A stretch of 11,951 bases of DNA from an uncultured Muribaculaceae bacterium (GTDB lineage Bacteria; Bacteroidota; Bacteroidia; Bacteroidales; Muribaculaceae). Under the pieces are notes generated by a model. The model saw nothing but the letters and a program-made list of their open reading frames with translations, was not told the DNA's origin and made no database searches. The position numbers and the translations under genes are program-made. Positions 1-6,932 of this stretch are shown here, in pieces; the first letter of the stretch is position 1; every line of letters starts with the position of its first letter. Where the stretch lies: the NCBI GenBank assembly GCA_947644475.1, contig CANRZQ010000057.1, positions 1 through 11,951 on the forward strand, written 5' to 3'.

Positions 1-20
1 CCGGTGGCGTGAGTTACTAC

Positions 21-50
21 AAAAACGGCGCGTCGGGTAAGACGCGCCGT
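21..50 (-). terminator. Rho-independent terminator of the 862-residue secreted protein gene
   Basis: A perfect 10-bp stem (25-34 pairing with 41-50, arm ACGGCGCGTC) with a 6-base loop lies 26 bases past the stop codon of the upstream gene. Read on the minus strand, the GC-rich stem is followed directly by TTTTG, so the orientation fits termination of leftward transcription. The 20 bases to its left hold no recognisable feature. Confidence 0.85.
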
Positions 51-76
51 GGTGAGAGTTATGGGGGCAGATTGTT

Positions 77-2665
77 TTAGCGGATGAATTCCTTGCGGGC
101 TGTGCCGTCGGAGTAGCGGACGATGATGAGGCCGCTTTGGGGAGCGGAGAGGCGTTTGCCCTGGAGGTTGTAGTATTCGACGGGCACGGCGTCGGGCTGT
201 GCGGTGATGCTGTCGGAGATGCCGTCGGAGGCTGCGCGGGTGATGCGGATGTTGTCGACATTGAGGCGTGTCACGGCATCGCATCCCTGGCCGTGGAGTC
301 CGATATGGTAGATGCCGGGTGTCGCAACGGCGAAGTCGGCGGTGTAGTCGGCCCATGCGCTGAATTTGGCCTGGTCGTGTGAGGCGATGGCCGTGGCAAA
401 TGTGGTTTTGTCGCCGGCATCGGTGCCAAGGCAGATTTCCCATTTGTGCTTGTCCCATGATTTGCCGGCTGCGGCGTAGGTAAGGGTGTATGTGCCGGCC
501 TCGTCGAAGTTGATGGCGGGCGAGATCATCCAGTCGTCGTATTCGCCGTCGCTCACGCTGTATACATATAATTGGGCTATGTTTGCGCCGTGGGGCGATG
601 TGGCGTCAGATGCAATGGCCCATCCGGCGGTGCGTTCCACGTGGGGGTTGGTGTTGGCAATGGTCCAGTCGGCGTCGCTGCCGTCCTCAAAGTCGCACGC
701 GTAGGGGATTGAGGCCGGTGCTTTTGTGATGGACACGTTGTCGATTTTCAGGGTGGCGTAAGTTGTTGTGGTGGTGCCGTGGAAGGCGAGATGGTATTTG
801 CCGGCCTCTGCGACTGTGAATGTGGCCGCGGGCGAGGCGATGTATGCGTTGCCGACTTTTTCGTCGGAATGTGATTCTATCTCGACGGCATGTGCGGCCG
901 AAGCCTCGGGAGTCTCCGCAAGGTATATTTCCCATGAATGGGCGTCGGAGGAAAGGCTGCCGTTCATCATATAGGTGAGGGTGTAGGTGCCGGGAGTGAA
1001 TTCGATGGCGGGCGAGAACATGTAGTCGTCGCAGGGGTTTGACGAGCCTTCACTTTTGAGTTGGGCAAATTTGCCGTCGTACTGCTGTGAGGTGTATCCG
1101 GATGTTATGGTCCAGCCGTAGGATGTGTTGGTGTGGTTGTTGGCAAAAGTCCAGAGCGAGCCGTCCTGGTCATCCTCAAATCCGGAGAAGTAGGGGATTG
1201 ATGCTGCTGTCGCATAAGTCACGGGGTCGGTGTTTCTGGCGTATCCGGTGATTCCGCAACTTACGGGCTCTACGCTGTAATAATATGTGCCGGGTTCGGT
1301 GAGGGCGTCGGTATATGACGTTGCGGCCACGGCACCGTTGATCATGATTTCATTGTTGCCCTTGATGCGCCACACGCGGTAGGTGATGTTGTCGAAATCG
1401 GCATATCCTCCGTATTCGGTGGCGGTGGGGGCAGTCCAGGCCAGCGTTACCTCGCCATTGGCGATTGTGGCGGTGAGATTGCCCACGGGCATAAGCATGT
1501 CGGCTCCGGCAAATACTTGCGCCAAGGCTCCGCGTCCGTGCTTGTCGCCGTTGAGGGCGCATATCATGTAGGTCTGCATTCCGTTGGGGGCGTTGGCATC
1601 GGTCCAGGAAGTGGCGTCGGCGGCAAGGGTGGCCAGGGGTGTGGCATTCCCGAGGCGGTAGACGGCTATGGCTGTGATGGCGGTGGCGTTGCCGGCGAGG
1701 TCGTTGGCCGGGAGGGCCCATGTGAGGTCGATTGTGGATGCTGTGCCGTCGCGGCGCACGGCCTTGACGTCGGCCGGAGCGGCGGGAGCGGTGGCGTCGA
1801 ACGGTTTTTCAAACCACAGGCCGGTCACCTCGGCGTTTGCGCCGAGAATGCTGGCTTCGTTTTTCCATTTTGTCGACGGGTCGGGGTCCTCGGCCATGTA
1901 GGAAGCAACGCCGGTGGCGGGGTCGATGGTGAGGAAGTAGCCGTAGTCGGGATGGGTCTGCGCCCAGTAGAGCACGCCCTCGGTGTCGAAAGCCATCGAC
2001 TGGAAGGCGTCGGCGGTGGAGATAGAGTGCTGCGATGCGCTGATTTTTGTGGCCGCGCCGGTGAGTTTGTCGAGTTTGTAGAACTGGCGGTAGCCGCCCA
2101 TGGCGTAGAGGTTGCCGTCTTTGTCGGCGGCGAGGGTGATGAGCGACTCGTCGACTTCGCGTCCGTAGCCGTCGATGGCTTTGAGTTCGCCTGTCGGGCC
2201 TACGGGGTAGCACGTGCCGTCGGCGAGGTCGACGATATTAAGCGATGTAGAGGTGATTGCCGACGTAGAAATTGCGTTCTCGACCAGGGCGTACATCGTG
2301 TTGGTGGTGTAGTCGTAGGTCATGTCCACCACGCGGCAGGTTGTATCGTACGACGGTACATGTTTCACGAGGGTGAAATCTTCGGCATCGTAGATTTTGT
2401 AGTCGCCGGCGGAGATGCCGCCCATTACGTCGGCAAAAGCCTCGAATGTGTAGTACAGGCCGTCGACACATTCGCCGGCCGAAACGTGGCTGTCGCCGTA
2501 GACTCGCTTGTCTATGGTGGGATTGGCGAAATTGTCGACAGAGAAAGAGATGAAGCCGAATTGTCCATTCTCGTCGCCCATCTGGTAGCCATGTGCCACA
2601 GACTGAGCGGAAAGCGCGGAGAAAGTTCCGGCAACGGCGATGCAGGAGAGTAATAATTTTTTCAT
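77..2665 (-). CDS. Secreted multidomain protein with Fn3-like and two choice-of-anchor-J-type domains
   Basis: This 862-residue exported protein has a signal peptide at 1-20 (MKKLLLSCIAVAGTFSALSA, likely cleaved before QS). Residues about 25-285 form short beta-rich segments of the type 'DKDGNLYAMGGYRQFYKLD' and 'DTEGVLYWAQ', suggestive of a beta-propeller. Residues about 295-387 and 391-487 look like fibronectin type III domains. Residues about 489-650 and 652-811 are two homologous jelly-roll domains, each opening with IPYxxxFED and holding a (D)DWM/YMFSPAIxF motif and a final (I/V)DN(V/I)xIT strand. This is the choice-of-anchor-J pattern seen in adhesins and secreted enzymes. The tail (about 826-862, VEYYNLQGKRL...GLIIVRYSDG) resembles the C-terminal sorting or anchor domain common in Bacteroidales exported proteins. 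No catalytic motif is visible, so a surface or secreted binding role is inferred. It is transcribed alone, with its own promoter and terminator. The start is fixed by the signal peptide. Confidence 0.85.
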   Translation of the reverse strand: MKKLLLSCIAVAGTFSALSAQSVAHGYQMGDENGQFGFISFSVDNFANPTIDKRVYGDSHVSAGECVDGLYYTFEAFADVMGGISAGDYKIYDAEDFTLVKHVPSYDTTCRVVDMTYDYTTNTMYALVENAISTSAITSTSLNIVDLADGTCYPVGPTGELKAIDGYGREVDESLITLAADKDGNLYAMGGYRQFYKLDKLTGAATKISASQHSISTADAFQSMAFDTEGVLYWAQTHPDYGYFLTIDPATGVASYMAEDPDPSTKWKNEASILGANAEVTGLWFEKPFDATAPAAPADVKAVRRDGTASTIDLTWALPANDLAGNATAITAIAVYRLGNATPLATLAADATSWTDANAPNGMQTYMICALNGDKHGRGALAQVFAGADMLMPVGNLTATIANGEVTLAWTAPTATEYGGYADFDNITYRVWRIKGNNEIMINGAVAATSYTDALTEPGTYYYSVEPVSCGITGYARNTDPVTYATAASIPYFSGFEDDQDGSLWTFANNHTNTSYGWTITSGYTSQQYDGKFAQLKSEGSSNPCDDYMFSPAIEFTPGTYTLTYMMNGSLSSDAHSWEIYLAETPEASAAHAVEIESHSDEKVGNAYIASPAATFTVAEAGKYHLAFHGTTTTTYATLKIDNVSITKAPASIPYACDFEDGSDADWTIANTNPHVERTAGWAIASDATSPHGANIAQLYVYSVSDGEYDDWMISPAINFDEAGTYTLTYAAAGKSWDKHKWEICLGTDAGDKTTFATAIASHDQAKFSAWADYTADFAVATPGIYHIGLHGQGCDAVTRLNVDNIRITRAASDGISDSITAQPDAVPVEYYNLQGKRLSAPQSGLIIVRYSDGTARKEFIR

Positions 2666-2667
2666 AA

Positions 2668-2744
2668 GCAGAATATATTTTATGAATATTTGATGACTTT
2701 TGGGGAGTTATGTCGCAAAAGTATGAAAAAATATAATATTCTGC
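2668..2744. repeat. Inverted repeat flanking the -7 element of the secreted-protein gene
   Basis: GCAGAATAT (2668-2676) recurs as its exact reverse complement ATATTCTGC (2736-2744). The 9-bp arms are separated by 59 bases that include the -7 promoter element. The right arm touches the TTG of the -33 element and the left arm sits two bases upstream of the start codon. The arms do not extend further. It may be chance in AT-rich DNA, a long leader hairpin or a short invertible segment. Confidence 0.35.
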
Positions 2745-2747
2745 AAT
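2716..2747 (-). promoter_or_regulatory. Bacteroidetes-type promoter for the 862-residue secreted protein
   Basis: On the minus strand TACTTTTG (2716-2723) matches the Bacteroidetes -7 consensus TAnnTTTG exactly. A TTG (2744-2746, within ATTG) lies 20 bases upstream as the -33 element, the expected spacing. The start codon is about 50 bases downstream, which leaves a leader of roughly 45 bases. No Shine-Dalgarno sequence is evident, as is usual in this phylum. Confidence 0.65.
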
Positions 2748-2783
2748 GAAAAGATTTGAAAAAGTTGCAAATTGTAACAATGT

Positions 2784-2829
2784 TGCAGGAACACAAGCCG
2801 GAGGCTTGTGTTCCTAATGTGTTCCTGCA
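2784..2829. repeat. Palindromic intergenic repeat, copy 1, overlapping the GT9 stop codon
   Basis: GGAACACAAGCC (2788-2799), a 3-base loop and GGCTTGTGTTCC (2803-2814) form a perfect 12-bp hairpin. Its last base is the third base of the GT9 stop codon. A second copy of the right arm (TGTGTTCCTGC, 2818-2828) lies just inside the GT9 coding end and can pair instead with 2785-2795, giving an alternative 12-bp stem (2784-2795 with 2818-2829). No T-run follows on either strand, so it is not a classic intrinsic terminator. The core is shared with 6845-6870. Confidence 0.8.
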
Positions 2830-3917
2830 TTTATGATTTCGGCCACTTTGGCGTAGATGGCGTCGGGAGTGATGGCGTTGAGGCACAGGTAGTCGCCGCG
2901 ACGGCAAGGGCGGTTGCCAAACACGGAGCAGGGGCGGCACGGAAGCGGCTCTTGCACGATGTTGTCGTCGGATTGCCGCCAGCCGGTGAATCCGCAGTAG
3001 GGGTGGGTGGCTCCCCAGACGCTCACGGTGGTGGCCCCGGCCACAGAGGCCAGGTGCATGTTGCCGGAGTCCATGGTTATCGCCGCGTCGAGATGGCTGA
3101 GCAGCGAAAGTTCAACGCCGAATCCCAGGCGTTTGCCGCACAGCGAGGTCACGGCCGGATATTTGCTTTCCCATGCTTCGGCAATTTCTTTCTCCCGGCC
3201 GCCTCCTCCGAATATGAATATGCGGGTGTCGCCGCGCTTCGAGAGCATGGCTACGACCTGCTCCATCTTGCCGGGGGGGTAGATTTTGCCCTCGTGGGCG
3301 GCAAATGGCGCGATGCCTATCCATTTCTGCCCGGCGGGACGCTCGGCGGGAGCCACGGCCGAATACAGCGCGGGGTCGCCTTTGCGGCCGTCGCCGAATA
3401 TGCTCCGGAAGCACATGTCGACGGCGATGCCGGCACGGGCGAAGGTGTCGCGGTAGCGTTCGACGGAAGGGGTGAGCGGCTTCATCTTTTTCCCCGATTG
3501 CCTTGTGAGGGCGCGTTTGTCGGCGCGGCCCTTGTCGATTGATGACACGCGGATGCCGCGCAGGCGGCAGAACAGGCGCATGAGTTTGGTGCGCAGCACA
3601 TCGTGGAGGTCGACGAGCGTGTCGGGATTGTATCTGTCGGCGAGGTCGGCAATGAGCCGGCGCATGCCCATCGGGCCTTTATAACGGCTGTCGGCGAAGT
3701 CGACGCCAACCACCGTAAGGTTGTCGGGCTTGTTGACGAACACGCCGGTGAAGGCCTTGCGCGTCACCATCACAAATTGGGTGGCCCGATGGCACATGCA
3801 CGCGCTGTAAAGCACGGGAATGGTCATGGCCACATCGCCCAACGCCGAAAAGCGCACGGCTATCACCGTGCGCGTTCCGTTTGGTATCCCGCTTGTGGAG
3901 CGGTTATTTTTTGCCAT
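2814..3917 (-). CDS. Glycosyltransferase family 9 (heptosyltransferase-like)
   Basis: This cytoplasmic, membrane-peripheral GT-B enzyme of 367 residues is predicted to add a sugar, heptose or similar, from an activated nucleotide sugar to lipopolysaccharide core or another surface glycan. The N-terminal acceptor domain begins with the GT9 signature RFSALGDVAMTIPVL (22-36). The C-terminal donor domain opens with IGIAPFAAHEGKIYP (200-214) and holds the family motif MDSGNMHLASVAGATTVSVWG (282-302, key residues D283, S284, G285 and H288), which in heptosyltransferases contacts the donor. A cysteine-rich tail (PCRPC...C...C, 326-345) is also usual in the family. The ATG overlaps the end of the DUF4254 gene by 14 bases, so the two are translationally coupled. 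The last four residues (AGTH) and the stop are encoded by a palindromic repeat. Length is normal. Donor and acceptor cannot be told from sequence, and I give no symbol because it is not clearly WaaC or WaaF. Confidence 0.9.
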   Translation of the reverse strand: MAKNNRSTSGIPNGTRTVIAVRFSALGDVAMTIPVLYSACMCHRATQFVMVTRKAFTGVFVNKPDNLTVVGVDFADSRYKGPMGMRRLIADLADRYNPDTLVDLHDVLRTKLMRLFCRLRGIRVSSIDKGRADKRALTRQSGKKMKPLTPSVERYRDTFARAGIAVDMCFRSIFGDGRKGDPALYSAVAPAERPAGQKWIGIAPFAAHEGKIYPPGKMEQVVAMLSKRGDTRIFIFGGGGREKEIAEAWESKYPAVTSLCGKRLGFGVELSLLSHLDAAITMDSGNMHLASVAGATTVSVWGATHPYCGFTGWRQSDDNIVQEPLPCRPCSVFGNRPCRRGDYLCLNAITPDAIYAKVAEIINAGTH

Positions 3918-4509
3918 AGAGCACCGGGTTGGTGTCCGGGTCGTTGTACATCTTCATCTGCTTGTAGGTGCGCATGTATTTGCGGCCGGCATTGAGGTCG
4001 GCAAGCAGCTGGTCGATGGAGGTGGTGAGGTCGGCATACTGCGCGCGGAGCACTTCGAGTTTGCGTGCGCATCGTGCGATATGCTCTTCGGAGGCGTCCT
4101 TGCGGGCCACTTCCTGCTCCATGTGGTAGATTTTAAGGGCAAGAATCGACAGGCGGTCGAGCGCCCAGGCGGGAGTCTCGGTGTTGATTCCGGCCTCGGG
4201 CAGCGGAGTGATGCCTTTGAGCTGGTCGAGGAACCAGTCGTCGAGTTGCTCGACGCGGTCGGTGCGCCGTTGGTTCGACGCGTCGATGCGGCGCTTTATT
4301 GCCAGGGCCTCCACGGGGTCGATCTCAGGATTGCGAATTATATCTTCAAGATGCCATTGCACGGCATCGATCATATTCTTTTCGAAAAGCGTATGCTCGA
4401 TAGTGCCCTCGTTGAACGGATTTTCAACAACGGCGTCGACATCGTCGGCCACATGGTAGGCTTTCGTTGCCATCTCAAACACTTGGTAGAATTCTTGTGC
4501 GGTCAACAT
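3904..4509 (-). CDS. DUF4254 family protein
   Basis: This 201-residue soluble protein has no signal peptide or membrane segment and is largely alpha-helical. I recognise it as DUF4254 from the N-terminal TAQEFYQVFEMATKAYH, the central helix DVNP-like stretch HLEDIIRNPEIDP (52-64) with AIKRRIDASNQRRTD (69-83), and the terminal YMRTYKQMKMYNDP block. The family is typical of Bacteroidetes, has no established function and is often found next to GT9 heptosyltransferase genes, as here. The 14-base overlap with the GT9 gene and the promoter just upstream make it the first gene of a two-gene envelope-glycan operon. An accessory or regulatory role for the transferase is inference. Confidence 0.85.
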   Translation of the reverse strand: MLTAQEFYQVFEMATKAYHVADDVDAVVENPFNEGTIEHTLFEKNMIDAVQWHLEDIIRNPEIDPVEALAIKRRIDASNQRRTDRVEQLDDWFLDQLKGITPLPEAGINTETPAWALDRLSILALKIYHMEQEVARKDASEEHIARCARKLEVLRAQYADLTTSIDQLLADLNAGRKYMRTYKQMKMYNDPDTNPVLYGKK

Positions 4510-4547
4510 CTGTATTATTTTAAATGAGAAAATCGGTTGATTAAACG

Positions 4548-4581
4548 CAAAGATAACACAATAATTTGAAAAAGCAGCAAA
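4548..4581 (-). promoter_or_regulatory. Bacteroidetes-type promoter for the DUF4254-GT9 operon
   Basis: On the minus strand TATCTTTG (4548-4555) is an exact TAnnTTTG -7 element. TTTG at 4578-4581 lies 22 bases upstream as a -33 element, slightly longer than the usual 19-21. The leader to the DUF4254 start would be about 30-35 bases. The element sits in the 85-base gap after the antiporter gene. I see no terminator hairpin in that gap, so read-through from the upstream operon is possible. Confidence 0.65.
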
Positions 4582-4594
4582 AACTCGGCAAAAA

Positions 4595-5914
4595 TTAGTT
4601 ATATCTCTTTGCTTTCCACACGCACAGGGTAAGGAGCACTGATATAAGGGCCGCGCCTATCCAAAAATAACTTACGTAGGTGAAGTTGTAGACATCAGCG
4701 CCTCCGACTGTCGTTTTGGTGTTTTCGATGAGCACGCCGTTCATCACATCCTGAAGGGCGGCGCCGATATAAGAGGCGATGCCCACCACGCCGAGAGCCG
4801 CTCCCGAGGCTTTTTTGGGCGCAAGGTCGATGGCCATCAGTCCGCCAAGGAAGCAGATAAGCACGCCGATGCCGAGCCCGAACATAACCATGGCCATAGC
4901 GTCGACCCAAAACTCATGTCCGGGGTAGAGCAGGAACAGCGAAAGGGCCGTGACGTTGAGCAGGCCGAAAATAAGGGCCGGGATGTTGCGGTTGCCCTTG
5001 AAAAGTTTGTCGGACATAACCCCCGACAGCACCGTGCCGGCTATTCCGCACACGCTGCTTATGGAGATGATGAAACCTGCGTCGACAGTGTCGTAGCCTT
5101 TCTGTGCTTGCAGAAAGAAAACACCCCAGCTGTTGACGGCATATCGGCTTATGTACATAAATGCGCTTGCAAATGCAAGAATCCATATTGCCGGCATCCG
5201 AAGCACTATTTTTTGCGCGTCGGCAACCGATTCCGTTTTCTGCGCTTGCGCTTGCCGTGGCGATTCAATGCCTTGATAGCCCCGGCTTTCGGGGGTGTCG
5301 CTTACGAAACTGTAAATTATAATCACGCCTATGATGCCTATTGCAGCCGCGCCGAAGAAGCCGTAACGCCATCCGGCAAAACTCACCAGCGAGGCCACAG
5401 CGATGAAGGTAAACGCCTCGCCAAGGTTGTGGCTTGCCGACCAGAAGCCGTAGACCGAGCCGCGGTCCTTGTCGGAGAACCAGCGGCTGAGCGCCACCAC
5501 GCATGGCGCCGCTCCCATCGACTGCGCCCATCCGTTCACAGCCCACAGGGCAATGAAAAGCACAAACGAGTTGGTGAAGCCCAGGCACAGGTTCACGACG
5601 GCCGACAGCAGCAGCCCGGCCGACATGAAACGCTTGATGTTGCTTCGGTCGGAGAGGAAACCGTTGCAAAACTTGCCAACGGCATAGGTGAAGAACAGCA
5701 CCGAGCCTATAATGCCCAGTTCGGTTTCTGAAAAGATGCCCTCGTCGACAATCGGTTTTTTCACCACGTTGAGGCTGAGGCGGCACACATAATATAATGC
5801 GTAGCCTACGGTAGCGGCCAAGAAAGTCGACCATTGCAACCGTTTGAATCTGCCGTCGTGGGCTTTAAGATGCTCGCGGGGCTCGCTTACCTTAAAAAAA
5901 TCTATGATATTCAT
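4595..5914 (-). CDS. Organophosphate:phosphate antiporter, GlpT/UhpT type (MFS)
   Basis: This 439-residue inner-membrane protein with about twelve membrane segments belongs to the OPA branch of the major facilitator superfamily, which exchanges internal phosphate for an external phosphoester such as glycerol-3-phosphate. Residues matching those essential in E. coli GlpT are present: R45 in YYVCRLS, K81 in VGKFCNGFLSDR, H162 in SASHNLGE and R257 in YISRYAVNSW (GlpT R45, K80, H165 and R269). The motif RWFSDKDRGSVYGFW (144-158) is also typical. The reading frame stays open 56 codons further upstream, but that extension is arginine/proline-rich and lies inside the GDPD gene. The start at 5914 gives the family N terminus and sits 5 bases after the GDPD stop, so the two are almost certainly co-translated. 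Glycerol-3-phosphate is the likeliest substrate given the neighbour. Hexose phosphates or phosphoglycerate cannot be excluded. Confidence 0.9.
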   Translation of the reverse strand: MNIIDFFKVSEPREHLKAHDGRFKRLQWSTFLAATVGYALYYVCRLSLNVVKKPIVDEGIFSETELGIIGSVLFFTYAVGKFCNGFLSDRSNIKRFMSAGLLLSAVVNLCLGFTNSFVLFIALWAVNGWAQSMGAAPCVVALSRWFSDKDRGSVYGFWSASHNLGEAFTFIAVASLVSFAGWRYGFFGAAAIGIIGVIIIYSFVSDTPESRGYQGIESPRQAQAQKTESVADAQKIVLRMPAIWILAFASAFMYISRYAVNSWGVFFLQAQKGYDTVDAGFIISISSVCGIAGTVLSGVMSDKLFKGNRNIPALIFGLLNVTALSLFLLYPGHEFWVDAMAMVMFGLGIGVLICFLGGLMAIDLAPKKASGAALGVVGIASYIGAALQDVMNGVLIENTKTTVGGADVYNFTYVSYFWIGAALISVLLTLCVWKAKRYN

Positions 5915-5919
5915 TTCTG

Positions 5920-6816
5920 TTATTCGTGCAGGTTGTTGTCGCGGAGGTATTGGAGCAGGGCCGCCGGGCGGTCGGTCTGCACCAGGTTTACGCCTTGGCT
6001 GATAATCCATCCCCAGCTCTTGTCGGGTTCGCCGAGTTCGACGGCACGGTCGTCGTGGTGGCCGCCGCACAATTCGGGCCAAAGCGAATTTACAAAGAGT
6101 TTGGAGCCGGATTTCCTGGCCAGTTGAATCAGAGCGCAGGTATTATTGTTGTCGGAGTTGAAGTTCAGTTCATAGAGTTTGGCACCGTAATTTTGGGCAT
6201 ACTCCTCGATAATTGTCTGCGCATTTTCATCGTTTAGATTCACAACAGGCATGAAAAGCATTTTCTCCAGAGCCACGGGTTTCTCGTCTTTTACTGTGCG
6301 GTAAGGGAGGCCTGCCTTGATGACGCATTGGCCGACAGTGCCGGTTTTCTTGAGCACCTGATACACGTCGTCGAAATAGTCGTAGCCTTTGTCGATGTTA
6401 ACAAGGATTTTTCCTTTGGCCAGAAGCATCGCCTCCTCGAGGGTGGGGACAGTGTGGGCAGTGCGGTGTCCGGCGCCGTTGCGCATGGCAAACTGCCTTA
6501 TCTCGGCGAGAGTGTAGTCGGCCGGTTTGCCCTTGCCGGAGGTGGTGCGGTCGATTGTCTTGTCGTGCATCAGAATCAGGTGTCCGTCCTTAGTCTTTTT
6601 GAGGTCGATTTCCACCATGTCTACACCCATGTCGATGCAGTTTTGAATGGCTTGGAGCGAGTTTTCGGGGGCATTGCGCCAGTCGCCGCGGTGGGACACG
6701 ACGAAAACCTTGTTGCATTTCGGGTCGTTGAGTTGCGCCATGAGCGAGTCGGCGCGAGTTTGTGCAATCGACAGTATCGTCGAGCAGCAAAGCATAAATA
6801 AGCAAATATGTCGCAT
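5920..6816 (-). CDS. Exported glycerophosphodiester phosphodiesterase
   Basis: This 298-residue GDPD-family TIM-barrel enzyme hydrolyses glycerophosphodiesters to glycerol-3-phosphate and an alcohol. The signature is complete: SHRGD with H42 and R43, APENS with E51, VEIDLKKTKDG with E69 and D71, MHD with H84, and the C-terminal strand GVNLVQTDRP (275-284). In the family the two histidines act in acid-base catalysis and the acidic residues bind the metal. A signal peptide occupies about residues 1-18 (MRHICLFMLCCSTILSIA) with no lipobox, so periplasmic location is likely. An upstream in-frame ATG at 6903 would add 29 residues encoded by two hairpins and destroy the signal peptide, so 6816 is chosen. 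The distal tract WPELCGGHHDD (246-256) differs from E. coli GlpQ and suggests a Bacteroidetes subfamily. The gene lies between SusD and the antiporter; no promoter is seen in front of it, so it is probably served by the SusC promoter. Confidence 0.92.
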   Translation of the reverse strand: MRHICLFMLCCSTILSIAQTRADSLMAQLNDPKCNKVFVVSHRGDWRNAPENSLQAIQNCIDMGVDMVEIDLKKTKDGHLILMHDKTIDRTTSGKGKPADYTLAEIRQFAMRNGAGHRTAHTVPTLEEAMLLAKGKILVNIDKGYDYFDDVYQVLKKTGTVGQCVIKAGLPYRTVKDEKPVALEKMLFMPVVNLNDENAQTIIEEYAQNYGAKLYELNFNSDNNNTCALIQLARKSGSKLFVNSLWPELCGGHHDDRAVELGEPDKSWGWIISQGVNLVQTDRPAALLQYLRDNNLHE

Positions 6817-6843
6817 GAAATCAGGTATGTGAAGGGCTTGGAC

Positions 6844-6870
6844 GCACAAGCCTGAGGCTTGTGTTCCTGC
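6844..6870. repeat. Palindromic intergenic repeat, copy 2, between SusD and GDPD
   Basis: CACAAGCC (6845-6852), a 3-base loop and GGCTTGTG (6856-6863) make an 8-bp hairpin, extended by one G-T pair. The right flank continues TTCCTGC. The core and right flank match copy 1 at 2792-2814 in the same orientation, with one loop substitution, while the left arm has lost its outer bases. Neither copy is coding, which suggests a dispersed REP-like element of this genome. Confidence 0.75.
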
Positions 6871-6880
6871 CGATAATGAC

Positions 6881-6913
6881 GAGTGGGGAATTTCACAAGG
6901 CAATTCCCCACTC
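6881..6913 (-). terminator. Strong hairpin downstream of SusD, possible terminator or mRNA processing/stability element
   Basis: GAGTGGGGAATT (6881-6892) pairs perfectly with AATTCCCCACTC (6902-6913) around a 9-base loop, 19 bases after the SusD stop codon. There is no T-run after it on the minus strand, so full intrinsic termination is doubtful. A partial terminator or a 3' stabiliser that raises SusCD transcript over the GDPD and antiporter part is plausible. Confidence 0.5.
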
Positions 6914-6932
6914 AGGTTATAAAAATGAAAGG

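Noticed and set aside
1517..2653. Long plus-strand open frame of 378 codons antisense to the secreted protein
   Set aside because: It is a composition shadow: the translation is Gly/Val/Ala/His-rich without domains or a signal, and the minus frame shows clear domain homology.
3273..3279. Run of seven G inside GT9 as a slippage-type phase-variation tract
   Set aside because: Seven bases is short for a variable tract, it encodes the ordinary IYPPGK motif, and the frame is intact.
2808..3542. Plus-strand open frame of 244 codons opposite GT9
   Set aside because: Opposite a gene with intact GT9 motifs; the translation has no recognisable family pattern.
5915..6082. N-terminal extension of the antiporter by 56 residues
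   Set aside because: The extension is Arg/Pro-rich, overlaps the GDPD C terminus and precedes the family-typical start at 5914, whose numbering puts the substrate arginine at residue 45 as in GlpT.
6817..6903. Upstream start of GDPD giving 29 more residues
   Set aside because: The extra residues are encoded by palindromic repeats and would bury the signal peptide; the ATG at 6816 gives a normal signal peptide.
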